Below are positions 8,946-17,144 of a DNA stretch of 64,000 nt, in pieces. A program made the position numbers and the translations under genes. Every line of letters begins with the position of its first letter. The stretch's first letter is position 1. Location: NCBI RefSeq assembly GCF_003123685.1, contig NZ_QCYJ01000005.1:248001-312000 (forward strand), given 5' to 3'. The notes under the pieces were generated by a model. That model did not search any database. It saw only the letters and a list, made by a program, of their open reading frames with translations, and was not told where the DNA came from. The DNA is from Nocardia aurea. Lineage in GTDB: Bacteria; Actinomycetota; Actinomycetes; Mycobacteriales; Mycobacteriaceae.

Positions 8946-9824
8946 TTATCGGGGCACGGGCCGCGCCGCACCGGAGAAAACGTGCGCGTGATCGGTCGCC
9001 CACCGCGCGTATCGCCGCGGCGGCCGACCGAGCACCTGTCGCACATCCTCGGTGAGTACCGCGTTACCCCCGGCGCGGACGTAGGCCTGTCCCGCGAGCG
9101 CCCCCTCCACGTATTCCGGCGTCATCCCCGCCGCGACCATATGCGCGCGTGCGTCCGACTCCTCGATATCGATGACCTCGATCGGGTGACCGAGAACCTC
9201 GGCCAGCGCGGCCGCCTGGTCGGCGGTACCGAGCAGTTCCGGCCCGGTCAACGTGTAGATCCGCCCGGTATGGTCCGGCGACCGCAGCGCCTCGATGGCG
9301 ACAGCCGCGATATCGCGCGGGTCGATGACGCCCTGGGTGCCGACACCCGTCAGGTTGGGGACCGGCTGACCGGCGCGGATCGGGTCGACCCAGCTCAGGG
9401 TGTTGGAGGCGAACGACGACGGGCGCAGCACGGTCCATTCGAGCCCGCTCTCGCGCGCCGCGTTCTCGCCGGGCAGGTGCCAGGTGCTGAAATCACCGAG
9501 GCCGGGTTCGCCGGTACCGATGGCCGACAGCTTGACCACGCGGCCGACTCCCGCCTCGCGGGCGGTGTGAACGAGGTCCCTGTCCACCTGCGCGTCGTCC
9601 GGACCGAGTACCCCGACCAGGAACACCGCGTCCGCGCCGGTCATGGCCGCCGCCATCGAGGCCCGATCGTGGTAGTCGCCCCGGACGACCTCCACCCCGG
9701 CCGGGACGTTCGCGCGCCCGGGGTCGCGTGTCACCGCGCGCACCCGAATCTCCCGGGCCGAGGCCTGCCGGACGATCTCACTGCCGATGGTGCCCGTGGC
9801 ACCGGTAACCAGAATCATGGTCAC
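8946..9824 (-). CDS. NmrA-like NAD(P)-binding protein (atypical SDR)
   Basis: 292-residue Rossmann protein with an N-terminal dinucleotide motif GATGTIG at about residues 8-14, followed by the NmrA-type pattern of strand and AVTRDP turn. The catalytic YxxxK of classical SDRs is absent; such proteins act as NAD(P)H:quinone-type reductases or redox sensors. The frame opens at GTG 9824, with ATG 9818 two codons later equally possible. It is divergent from the AraC-type regulator at 9904 with 79 bp between, which suggests control by that regulator. Confidence 0.85.
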   Translation of the reverse strand: MTMILVTGATGTIGSEIVRQASAREIRVRAVTRDPGRANVPAGVEVVRGDYHDRASMAAAMTGADAVFLVGVLGPDDAQVDRDLVHTAREAGVGRVVKLSAIGTGEPGLGDFSTWHLPGENAARESGLEWTVLRPSSFASNTLSWVDPIRAGQPVPNLTGVGTQGVIDPRDIAAVAIEALRSPDHTGRIYTLTGPELLGTADQAAALAEVLGHPIEVIDIEESDARAHMVAAGMTPEYVEGALAGQAYVRAGGNAVLTEDVRQVLGRPPRRYARWATDHAHVFSGAARPVPR

Positions 9825-9903
9825 GAGCCTGGTCCCGGATTCCGGGGGTCTCTAGGAAATTTCGGCACGGACACCGAGGTCACGGCGTGCCTACAGTGTT
9901 CGG

Positions 9904-10842
9904 GTGACCACCTACGCGCCGCCGACCCCGGTACTCGCCGACGATCTCGTCGAACAGGCGATCGCCGCGCCGGAATCGCTGCGACCGTGGTTCACCGAAC
10001 TGGCCCGCATCCCCTCCGGCACCGACCTCTCCGGCTCGTTCACCCACATACCGCAGGCCGCGACCACGATCGTGCTGCGCGCGGAGACCGGCGGTCGTCG
10101 CGAGGCGCTCGTCATCGGTCCACGGACCCGCGCGAGCTATTCGGTCGCCGACCGGCCCGCGAGTTGCACGCGGGTGCGCATCGCGCCGGGCGCGGTCGGA
10201 CAGTTGCTCGGGGTGCCCGCGATCGAGCTGACCGACCGGATATTGCGCCTCGGCGAACTGCCGGGAGTCGCGGCAGAACTCGCCGACGACCTCGCCGGAC
10301 TGGCCGCCGACGAGATCTTCGCCTTCCTCGCGGCCGAACTGCCCGAGCGGATCTCCGAGGACCGTGCCGTCGCCGCCAAACGCGGTCTGCTGCGCGCGGC
10401 GACCGCGGCGCTGTCCGGTTCGACCCCGGTCCACGCGTCGGCCGCCGAGTTGTCGGTCAGCGAACGTCAACTGCGCAATCTGTTCACCGCCGAGATCGGG
10501 GTCTCCCCCAAACTCTTCGCCCGCATCGGACGTGTCCGCCACGTCATCACCCGGGTCGCGGGCACTCCACTGGCGCAGATCGCCGCCGACAGCGGCTATT
10601 ACGACCAATCCCATATGGCGGCGGATTTCAAGGCGTTGATGGGGGTGGCGCCGACTGGATTCTTCCGTGGCGAGCTGCCGGCGCCGACGACGTGCGCGAA
10701 CACCCCGCGACCGGGCGGCGCCTACTCCCGATCCTCGCGGGCGGCCTTCGCCGCTGCCCGTTCCGCGGCCTCGGCGGCGTCCATGGCGTCGGCCTCTTCC
10801 AGCGTCGGCGCGCTACCGCCGAGGCGAGCGGGCACCCAGTAG
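9904..10842 (+). CDS. AraC-family transcriptional regulator
   Basis: 312 residues: an N-terminal effector domain, then a C-terminal double helix-turn-helix at about residues 160-255 (SAAELSVSERQLRNLFTAEIGVSPKLFARI, then PLAQIAADSGYYDQSHMAADFKALMGVAPTGFF). GTG 9904 follows the -10-like TACAGT at 9892-9897 by 6 nt and has no ribosome site, so the mRNA is probably leaderless. The last ~55 residues are Ala/Ser/Pro-rich and overlap the antisense 3' end of the acyltransferase gene by 121 bp. That tail may be functionally neutral. Probable regulator of the divergent NmrA-like gene. Confidence 0.88.
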   Translation: MTTYAPPTPVLADDLVEQAIAAPESLRPWFTELARIPSGTDLSGSFTHIPQAATTIVLRAETGGRREALVIGPRTRASYSVADRPASCTRVRIAPGAVGQLLGVPAIELTDRILRLGELPGVAAELADDLAGLAADEIFAFLAAELPERISEDRAVAAKRGLLRAATAALSGSTPVHASAAELSVSERQLRNLFTAEIGVSPKLFARIGRVRHVITRVAGTPLAQIAADSGYYDQSHMAADFKALMGVAPTGFFRGELPAPTTCANTPRPGGAYSRSSRAAFAAARSAASAASMASASSSVGALPPRRAGTQ

Positions 10843-11477
10843 GCGCCCGGCTCGTGCGTGTAGTCCTTCTGGAGGTCGGCGAGCAGCCCCTGCATGGTGA
10901 CGCGCAATCGCGCGGTGAGCTCGGCGGCGGGTTCGTCCGGCGGAATCGGCGCGCCCACCGCGATGGAGATCGGAGTATTGGTGCGGCCCAGTCGCTTCGG
11001 GAAGCCCTTGGTCCACACCCGCTGCGCACCCCAGATCACGATCGGGATGATGGGCACGTCGGCCTCGATCGCCATGCGGGCCGCACCCGACTTGAATTCC
11101 TTGATCTCGAAACTGCGGCTGATCGTCGCCTCCGGGTACACCCCGACCAACTCGCCGCGTCGCAGGTAATCCACCGCGGCCTTGTAGGAATCGGCGCCCG
11201 CGCCACGGTCGACCGGAATATGCTTGAGCGCCCGCATGATCGGGCCGGAGACGGAGTTGTCGAACACCTCCTTCTTGGCCATGAAACGGATATAGCGCTT
11301 GGGGGTGCGGACCGGCAGACCGGCGTAGGTGAAGTCCATGTACCCGGTGTGGTTGACCGCGAGCACGGCACCACCCGAGGCGGGGATATGTTCATCACCC
11401 ACAACGGTGAACTTCAGGCCTTCGGCGAAGAAGACGGTCCGGGCCAGCCCGATGATCGTGCGGTATACGGGTTCCAC
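10722..11477 (-). CDS. 1-acyl-sn-glycerol-3-phosphate acyltransferase-type (PlsC) enzyme
   Basis: 251-residue acyltransferase with NHTGYMD (NHx4D catalytic motif) at about residues 42-48, then an FMAKKEVF motif, VYPEATIS (an EGT-type variant) and IPIVIWGAQRVW. It transfers an acyl chain to a lysophospholipid or related acceptor at the membrane. Start GTG 11477 is preferred; the frame stays open to 11567, but those 30 residues are Arg-rich and unlike the family. The position next to the MBL-Rieske gene parallels Rv3816c-Rv3818 of M. tuberculosis (from memory). The Ala/Glu-rich C-terminal tail is antisense to the end of the AraC gene. Confidence 0.87.
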   Translation of the reverse strand: MEPVYRTIIGLARTVFFAEGLKFTVVGDEHIPASGGAVLAVNHTGYMDFTYAGLPVRTPKRYIRFMAKKEVFDNSVSGPIMRALKHIPVDRGAGADSYKAAVDYLRRGELVGVYPEATISRSFEIKEFKSGAARMAIEADVPIIPIVIWGAQRVWTKGFPKRLGRTNTPISIAVGAPIPPDEPAAELTARLRVTMQGLLADLQKDYTHEPGAYWVPARLGGSAPTLEEADAMDAAEAAERAAAKAAREDRE

Positions 11478-11585
11478 AATTCCGCTAGCGTAGTCGCAGA
11501 CCGTCCCCCTCCGGCAGAGGCGTCGCCGCGGACCGGAAACGGGAATGTCTTCGACCCCGGTATTCAACGAAAGAGGATCGTCGAA

Positions 11586-12506
11586 GTGGAACGCGCCCGA
11601 CCGCTATCGCGTGAGCACGACCGAACCGCGCGATGTGGCCCCGGCGGATTATCCGTCCTCGCACGGATGACGGTGATCGGCGGCGTCGCGGTGACCGCGC
11701 TCGTGCTGACCGCGTGTGATTCGGTCTCCGGTATCCCCGTCGACGATCCGGCCCCGGTGCGCACCGAGGCGATCAGCACGCCGTCGGCCGCGGTTCCGAC
11801 GACGCAGGCCCCGACCACCGTCGCGCTGCCGCCGCCGCCCGAGGACGCCCCGCCGGTCGGCGCGGTGCCCGGCCTGCCCGACGCCGCGGTCGCCGTACGC
11901 CGCTGGGCGGCCGACCTCCAGACCGCCACGAGCACCGAACTCCAGGCCAAATGCTGGAATATGGCTCCGGCCAACGTCACCGGGATGTACCAGAGCAAAC
12001 AGACGATCCTGACCGCACTCGCCCAGCCGGGCACCGTCAGCGCGGACACCATCACCTGGAAGAGCCGCGCCACCACCGTCACCGTCGAACGCGATCTCAT
12101 CCACACCGGATACGCCTGCCCCCGGGTGTTTCCGGCGGGCACCGAAATCGGCTACAACGACGCCGATGCCAGACATACGGTGCGCCGCTATCTCGCGCGA
12201 TTCGTGGGCGAGCCGCTCGACGCGGCCGACAAAGAGGGCGACTACCCGCTGGTCTGCAAGGCCGCCGCCGCGACATGGGATCCGCAGGACACCGGGTCGC
12301 CGACCCGCGCGCCGCTGGCGAACAACCCGGGTAGGCTCACCGGGGTCACCGAATTCGACGGTCAGGAAATCAGCTCCGACCAACTCGGTGCCGAGTACAT
12401 CACCGTCGACGTGCCGGTCACCGATTCGACCGGAACAACCAAGACCCGAACGTTCACCTTGGCCCAGGGTCCGGACGGCTACTGCATCGGAGATATCTCG
12501 CCGTAG
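11586..12506 (+). CDS. Secreted lipoprotein, function unknown
   Basis: 306-residue protein with a long Arg-rich n-region, a hydrophobic core (VIGGVAVTALVLTAC) and a lipobox LTAC near residues 41-44. The mature part begins with a Thr/Pro-rich linker and ends in a domain with four Cys that could form disulfides. GTG 11586 is chosen for AGAGGA 8 nt upstream. ATG 11667 would give a more standard signal peptide of 279 residues total and cannot be excluded. The gene is divergent from the acyltransferase. Confidence 0.75.
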   Translation: MERARPLSREHDRTARCGPGGLSVLARMTVIGGVAVTALVLTACDSVSGIPVDDPAPVRTEAISTPSAAVPTTQAPTTVALPPPPEDAPPVGAVPGLPDAAVAVRRWAADLQTATSTELQAKCWNMAPANVTGMYQSKQTILTALAQPGTVSADTITWKSRATTVTVERDLIHTGYACPRVFPAGTEIGYNDADARHTVRRYLARFVGEPLDAADKEGDYPLVCKAAAATWDPQDTGSPTRAPLANNPGRLTGVTEFDGQEISSDQLGAEYITVDVPVTDSTGTTKTRTFTLAQGPDGYCIGDISP

Positions 12507-12586
12507 CCCGCCCGGAGGCGGCGGCCTGCGTTTCCACGCGGGGCACTACCCTTGATGGCTGGTAACGGTCAGGAGGAAAACAGCTC

Positions 12587-14128
12587 GTGCAGATCACCAG
12601 CGTCGGACACGCAGGCTTCCACATCCGCACCGCGGCCGGGTCGATCCTCTGCGATCCCTGGGTCAATCCCGCGTACTTCGGGTCGTGGTTCCCCTTCCCC
12701 GACAACACCCAGCTCGACTGGGACGAGCTGGGCGATTGCGATTTCCTCTATGTCTCCCACCTACATCGCGACCATTTCGACGCGAAACATCTCGTCGATC
12801 ACGTCAACAAGGACGCGACGGTCCTGCTGCCGGACTATCCCGTGCCGGACCTGCGGCGGGAATTGGAGAAGCTCGGCTTCCACCGGTTCTTCGAGACCGA
12901 TAACTCGGTCAAACACACCGTCAGCGGCCCCGGCGGCGATATCGATATCATGATCATCGCGCTGCGCGCGCCCGCCGACGGTCCGATCGGTGACTCCGGA
13001 ATCGTCGTGTCCGACGGCGAGACCACCTGTTTCAACATGAACGACGCGCGCCCGGTGGATATGGACGGCCTGCACGACGCGTTCGGCCATATCGACATCC
13101 ACCTGCTGCAGTACTCCGGCGCCATCTGGTATCCGATGGTCTACGACATCCCTGCCAGGACGAAATCCAATTTCGGCAAGCAGAAGCGTCAGCGCGGAAT
13201 GGACCGGGCCCGCAGTTATATCGAGCAGGTCGGGGCTACCTGGGTGGTGCCGTCGGCCGGTCCCCCGGTCTTCCTCGATGACGAATTGCGCTACCTCAAC
13301 GACGATCGCGGCGACGAGGGCAACATCTTCCCCGACCAGGCGGTATTCCTGGAGCAGATGCGCATTCACGGCAACGAGGGCGGAATCATGATGATTCCGG
13401 GTTCGGTCGCCGACGTCCGTGGCGCGGAACTCGAACTCACCCACCCGTTCGACCCCGGCCTGATCTACGACAACAAGGCCGAGTACATCGAGAAGATGGC
13501 GCACCGTCTGGCACCGGTCCTCGAAGCGGAGAAGGCGGCGTGGATCACCGGCGACGGCTCGCTGCTCGAACCGCTGCGCGATCTGTTCGAGCCGATCATG
13601 GCGCAGTCCGATCTCATCTGCGACGGCATCGGCTACCCGGTCGGCCTGGTCATCGGCGCGGAGACCGTCGTCCTCGACTTCCCCGCGCGGGTGGTGCGCG
13701 CGCCGATCGAGGGTGAGGGCAAGTACCGCTACGGTTTCCGGATCGCGCCCGAACTGGTGCGCACCGTTCTGCACAACAACGAGCCCGACTGGGTGAATAC
13801 CGTATTCCTGTCGACCCGCTTCCAGGCGTGGCGTGTCGGCGGCTACAACGAATTCCTCTACACCTTCTTCAAATGTCTGACCGACGAGCGGATCGCCTAC
13901 GCCGACGGCTGGTTCTCCGAGGCGCACGACGATTCCGCGTCGACCGAATTGGCGGGCTGGGAGATCCAGCGGCGGTGCCCGCACCTGAAGGCGGACCTAT
14001 CCAAGTTCGGTGTGGTCGAGGGAAATACGCTCACCTGCAATCTGCACGGCTGGCAGTGGGATCTGGAATCGGGTCGCTGCAAATCCTCCAAGGGCAACGA
14101 ACTCCGCTCGCGCAAACTCGTGCCGTAG
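12587..14128 (+). CDS. MBL-fold metallohydrolase with C-terminal Rieske [2Fe-2S] domain
   Basis: 513 residues. The N-terminal metallo-beta-lactamase fold carries HLHRDH at residues 58-63 and a conserved D-x-W near residue 23. The C-terminal Rieske domain has C464-x-H466 and C484-x2-H487, both His/Cys pairs for a [2Fe-2S] cluster. Domain content resembles CMP-Neu5Ac hydroxylase, but there the Rieske domain is N-terminal. Rv3818 of M. tuberculosis (about 516 residues, from memory) is the likely orthologue and has no assigned reaction. Start GTG 12587 has AGGAGG upstream. An oxygenase-type or redox-coupled hydrolase is possible; substrate unknown. Confidence 0.88.
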   Translation: MQITSVGHAGFHIRTAAGSILCDPWVNPAYFGSWFPFPDNTQLDWDELGDCDFLYVSHLHRDHFDAKHLVDHVNKDATVLLPDYPVPDLRRELEKLGFHRFFETDNSVKHTVSGPGGDIDIMIIALRAPADGPIGDSGIVVSDGETTCFNMNDARPVDMDGLHDAFGHIDIHLLQYSGAIWYPMVYDIPARTKSNFGKQKRQRGMDRARSYIEQVGATWVVPSAGPPVFLDDELRYLNDDRGDEGNIFPDQAVFLEQMRIHGNEGGIMMIPGSVADVRGAELELTHPFDPGLIYDNKAEYIEKMAHRLAPVLEAEKAAWITGDGSLLEPLRDLFEPIMAQSDLICDGIGYPVGLVIGAETVVLDFPARVVRAPIEGEGKYRYGFRIAPELVRTVLHNNEPDWVNTVFLSTRFQAWRVGGYNEFLYTFFKCLTDERIAYADGWFSEAHDDSASTELAGWEIQRRCPHLKADLSKFGVVEGNTLTCNLHGWQWDLESGRCKSSKGNELRSRKLVP

Positions 14129-14135
14129 GTCCGCC

Positions 14136-14164
14136 CTCCTTCGGCCGGGCCCTGGCCGAAGGAG
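14136..14164 (+). terminator. Hairpin terminator after the MBL-Rieske gene
   Basis: Perfect 11-bp arms 14136-14146 and 14154-14164 with a 7-nt loop, followed by TTCTCG. It starts 7 bp after the stop codon. Confidence 0.72.
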
Positions 14165-14178
14165 TTCTCGATGTGCGG

Positions 14179-14230
14179 ATCATGCGGTGTTCTCGCGAAT
14201 CATGCGGTGTTCTCGCGAATCAGGCGGTGA
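14179..14230. repeat. 20-bp tandem repeat at the 3' end of the BP74-related gene
   Basis: The unit ATCATGCGGTGTTCTCGCGA occurs at 14179-14198 and, identically, at 14199-14218. A degenerate third copy (ATCAGGCGGTGATCTC) covers the stop codon and last codons of the BP74-related gene. Each unit carries a TGA in the reading direction of that gene, so the array looks like duplication of its 3' end. Confidence 0.85.
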
Positions 14231-14558
14231 TCTCCCTGGTCAGGCGCGAGGACCACGGACACCAGAAGCATCCGGGCAGGAACGCGCCACAGGCCTCGTC
14301 GAGGTGGTCTTCGACGTAGGTGATGCTCGAGTCGCAGACTTCGATCGCCATGGTGAAGAAGGTGATCGTGTCCGGGTCGAGGTGGAAATTCCAGCCCGGG
14401 TTGTAGTCCACCATCTGCTTGCGCAGACGGCCCATGACGTGGACCGACATGGTTTCCTCGCCGGACAGGATGCGACGCGCTTCGGCGATACGTTGCTCGT
14501 TGTTCAGCCGGATGATGAATTCTTTGCCCGAGTAGTCGGTGAATGCGAAGTCCGCCAT
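14220..14558 (-). CDS. BP74-related protein
   Basis: 112-residue protein resembling the BP74 N-terminal-domain family (first described in Dictyostelium, also found in Streptomyces). Recognisable segments are FTDYSGKEFIIRLNNEQRI, AEARRILSGEET, YNPGWNFHLDPDTITFF and YVEDHLDEACGAFLPG. The fold is predicted beta-rich with a Pro/Trp-rich end. The biochemical role in bacteria is not established. The coding part is less GC-rich than its neighbours and the DNA just upstream (14600-14720) is AT-richer, which hints at acquisition. Three GATTCGGTG-like repeats (14574, 14587, 14601) precede the gene and may be regulatory. Confidence 0.78.
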   Translation of the reverse strand: MADFAFTDYSGKEFIIRLNNEQRIAEARRILSGEETMSVHVMGRLRKQMVDYNPGWNFHLDPDTITFFTMAIEVCDSSITYVEDHLDEACGAFLPGCFWCPWSSRLTREITA

Positions 14559-14755
14559 GAATTCCCCTTCGAAGATTCGGTGGGTAGATCATTCGGTGTC
14601 GATCATTCGGTGGTCATGGAACGAGCATCGATGCCCGATGAGCATAAGGGCAGCCGAGGTATACATCGATGATTTCCGCATGGAAATCGCTGCCCTACAA
14701 GATAATTGGAAAAATGGTTGGTTTCGACCCGCACAACCGGCGATACGAAGGCCGA

Positions 14756-15787
14756 TCAGCCGAGAGTGCGCGTGCGGCTTCCGCTGTGCTCGACAATTCG
14801 CGACCGTCGTGACGGTTTGACCGACGAGATCAATTCACGTACCGCGATAGCACCGCGTGCAACGGGCGCGGCGACCCTTCCCTCGCCGTCGATCAGGACG
14901 CCTGACGGTGTACCGCGGACCCGGTACCGGAGCGCGACCTCGTTTCCCTGCTGAACCAGCGCCGGTATCTCACCGAGACCCTGTTCCACACCCCAGGCCG
15001 CCTGCTCGGCAGCATCGCCGTTGCCAAGCACCACGATCGACAGCGCGTCACGCGCGCGCGCCTGCCAGCGCGGCAGTTCGCGCGCCAGGGCCGCGCACAT
15101 CTCGCAGCCCGGATGCACGAAGACGAGCAGGATATGCGCGCGCCGCGCCAGCAGCGATTCCAGGCTCGTCCGCTCCCCCGCCGGATCGAGCAGTTCGAAT
15201 TCCGGGGCGACGGCGCCGACGGGAAGACCTTCCGCCCCGAGCGTCGACAGCGCCTGCTGATCCAGGCGCCTGCGCAGGCCCGCGACCGCGCCGACCAGCC
15301 ACGTCAGCACCGCGGCGAGCACCGCGAGGATCGCGAGTCCGACCACGTCCTGGGCGGGCAGTCCGGCGGGCACCCCTGGCCGCGCGATCGAACCGACCAG
15401 GACCAGCAGCACCAGCGCCAGCAGAACCCCGTTGCGCACCAGCGTCATCCGGCCGATCGGAGTCGGACTCAACGCCCCGAAACACGAACAGGACGGATGC
15501 TCGCCGGCGCGCAGCAGCCGTGCCACCGCACCCGTGAACACCACGAGCAGCAGTAGCGCCGTCACCGACGCGGCGACCGCCGTCCACGGTGGCAGCACCG
15601 CGACGGCGACGGTCGCCTCCACGAGGGGCAGTGCCGTCGCCACCGCGGGCGCCCACCGCATCGGCACCCCGAAATCGGTGACGGCCGTGCGTGTTCCGAC
15701 CCGATCCACCGCCTTTCCCCATGCCGAGAGTCCGAAGACCACACCGACCAACAGCCGCGAAACCCACACCCCGTATTCGATCAGCAT
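14756..15787 (-). CDS. MauE/DoxX-like membrane domain fused to a thioredoxin-like domain
   Basis: 343 residues. The N-terminal ~190 residues form a MauE-type membrane domain with four or more helices and a cytoplasm- or periplasm-facing CSCFG motif. The C-terminal part is a TlpA/AhpC-like thioredoxin fold with an active-site CxxC (PGCEMCAAL) and a GTPSGVLID strand. Such fusions handle disulfides during maturation of exported proteins. The long open frame continues upstream to 17038 through repeat DNA; ATG 15787 matches the natural MauE start (MLIEYG...). A GTG three codons earlier is also possible. It is followed downstream by the divergence gap and the BP74 gene. Confidence 0.85.
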   Translation of the reverse strand: MLIEYGVWVSRLLVGVVFGLSAWGKAVDRVGTRTAVTDFGVPMRWAPAVATALPLVEATVAVAVLPPWTAVAASVTALLLLVVFTGAVARLLRAGEHPSCSCFGALSPTPIGRMTLVRNGVLLALVLLVLVGSIARPGVPAGLPAQDVVGLAILAVLAAVLTWLVGAVAGLRRRLDQQALSTLGAEGLPVGAVAPEFELLDPAGERTSLESLLARRAHILLVFVHPGCEMCAALARELPRWQARARDALSIVVLGNGDAAEQAAWGVEQGLGEIPALVQQGNEVALRYRVRGTPSGVLIDGEGRVAAPVARGAIAVRELISSVKPSRRSRIVEHSGSRTRTLG

Positions 15788-15861
15788 GAGCCGCACCCTT
15801 ACATACCGAAGGCCGCCTGAACTGCTATTCCGGGAGAACGGGAGTCCCCGGCGCGCGTCGC

Positions 15862-16830
15862 TCAGGCAGCGGCGGGCACCCGGCGGCTGCCCGCGATCAC
15901 GACCGCGACGAGGGTCAGGGCGCAACCGAGCGCCGTCGGCACCGAGATGCCCGCCGAGGTCGGAGTGAGCAGGTCGAGCACGAGCGCGGCGGCGAGTTGT
16001 CCGGCGACCGAGGTGAGGCCGAGCAGCAGCACCCCGATCCAGCGCACCACCAACGCCGCGAGGGCGATGAAGGCGACGCCGATCAGACCACCGAGGTAGA
16101 GCCACGGTTCGGTCGGCGGATCGAAACCGCGACCCGAGGTCGTCAGCAGCACTGACTCCAGTGCGAGGAGGGCAACGATCCCGACGGCGAAATTGGTGAG
16201 TGTCGCGGCGAACGGACCGCCGACCTCGCCGACACGGCCGTTGACCGCCTGCTGCCAGGCCAGGCCGACACCCGCGAGCGCGGGCAGCGCGATCAGCAGC
16301 CCGACGGGCAGTCCGCGAAGGGAGTCCGGCAGGGCGAGTGCACCCGAGGTCTCGTGCGAACGTCCCGCGCCCGCGATCAGTACCGCGCCTATCGCCACGG
16401 CCGCGCCGACCAGGCGGGGCGCGGTGACGGGCGTTCGTCCACTCGGGCCGATTCCGAGCCGATCCACCACCAGACTGCTCAGCAGCTGTCCCGCGACAGC
16501 GGCGACGGTGAACGCAGTGACGCCGATCGCTGCGACCGTGAGTCCCTGACAGGCGACGAACAGCGCGCCGCACAGTCCACCGAGCACCTGCCACGGACGC
16601 AGCGTCCCCGCGGCGAGCGCGCCGCGCACCCGGCCCATCGCCGCCCGCAACCGTCCACTCAGCGCGAAGGCGACGAGCAGAACCAGCAGTCCCGACCCGA
16701 AACTGATGGTGGCGGCGGCGATTCCATCGTGCAGGCGAGCCCCGAGCGCACCGTTGATCCGTCCCTGCACCGCGACACCGGCGCCGATGCAGAAACCGCA
16801 GACCAAACCCGATATGCGCCGCGCATCCAC
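15862..16830 (-). CDS. DMT-superfamily transporter (DUF606/YdcZ type, duplicated)
   Basis: 322-residue integral membrane protein of about ten helices arranged as two similar halves, with GRING near residue 24 and GQLLSSLVVDRLG and GQLAAALVLDLL segments that are typical of the DUF606 transporter half. Substrate unknown. Start GTG 16830 is chosen because TACCGT lies 6 nt upstream, the leaderless pattern seen elsewhere here. The open frame extends a further 400 bp through the 60-bp minisatellite without an in-frame stop, so an N-terminal extension is possible but unlikely. Confidence 0.82.
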   Translation of the reverse strand: MDARRISGLVCGFCIGAGVAVQGRINGALGARLHDGIAAATISFGSGLLVLLVAFALSGRLRAAMGRVRGALAAGTLRPWQVLGGLCGALFVACQGLTVAAIGVTAFTVAAVAGQLLSSLVVDRLGIGPSGRTPVTAPRLVGAAVAIGAVLIAGAGRSHETSGALALPDSLRGLPVGLLIALPALAGVGLAWQQAVNGRVGEVGGPFAATLTNFAVGIVALLALESVLLTTSGRGFDPPTEPWLYLGGLIGVAFIALAALVVRWIGVLLLGLTSVAGQLAAALVLDLLTPTSAGISVPTALGCALTLVAVVIAGSRRVPAAA

Positions 16831-16902
16831 CAACGCACGGTACCGGGCCGCCGAGATCCCGGCTCGGGACGTGCGGAAGGTGCGGCGCGACCCACACCCA
16901 CC

Positions 16903-17060
16903 GTCGTCCGAACCGCACGCAGGATACGAGTAGTGCCGTCGCGGCGGCGCGACGCACCGACCATCGTCCGAACCGCACGCCGGACACGAGTAGTGCCGTC
17001 GCGGCGGCGCGACGCACCGACCATCGTCCGAACCGCACGCCGAGTACGAGGTGGTGCCAT
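16903..17060. repeat. 60-bp minisatellite (VNTR), about 2.6 copies
   Basis: A 60-bp unit repeats with almost no change at 16921-16980 and 16981-17040; partial copies flank it (from 16903 and to about 17060). Each unit contains a hairpin around CGTCGC..GCGACG. The period is a multiple of three, so frames on the minus strand stay open through it. It lies upstream of the DMT transporter, between two transporter genes. Confidence 0.9.
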
Positions 17061-17144
17061 CAGGTCGGCGCAACCCGGCGTCATCGGGTGGACCACCCGC
17101 ATTCGAATGACCGCGACCGCGGCTCCGGTGCTGACTCCGGCGGC

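Noticed and set aside
8982..12506. 1174-residue open frame on the plus strand
   Set aside because: It is antisense to the NmrA-like and acyltransferase genes and out of frame with the AraC gene; only its last ~306 codons (lipoprotein from 11586) have a signal peptide and coding character.
12587..14128. CMP-Neu5Ac hydroxylase
   Set aside because: Domain order is reversed and no sialic-acid genes are nearby.
14756..17038. 760-residue frame joining the MauE-thioredoxin gene to repeat-derived sequence
   Set aside because: The upstream part is out of frame with the DMT transporter and consists of the 60-bp repeat translation; the natural MauE start is ATG 15787.
16903..17060. CRISPR array
   Set aside because: Repeats are contiguous 60-bp units without unique spacers and there are no cas genes.
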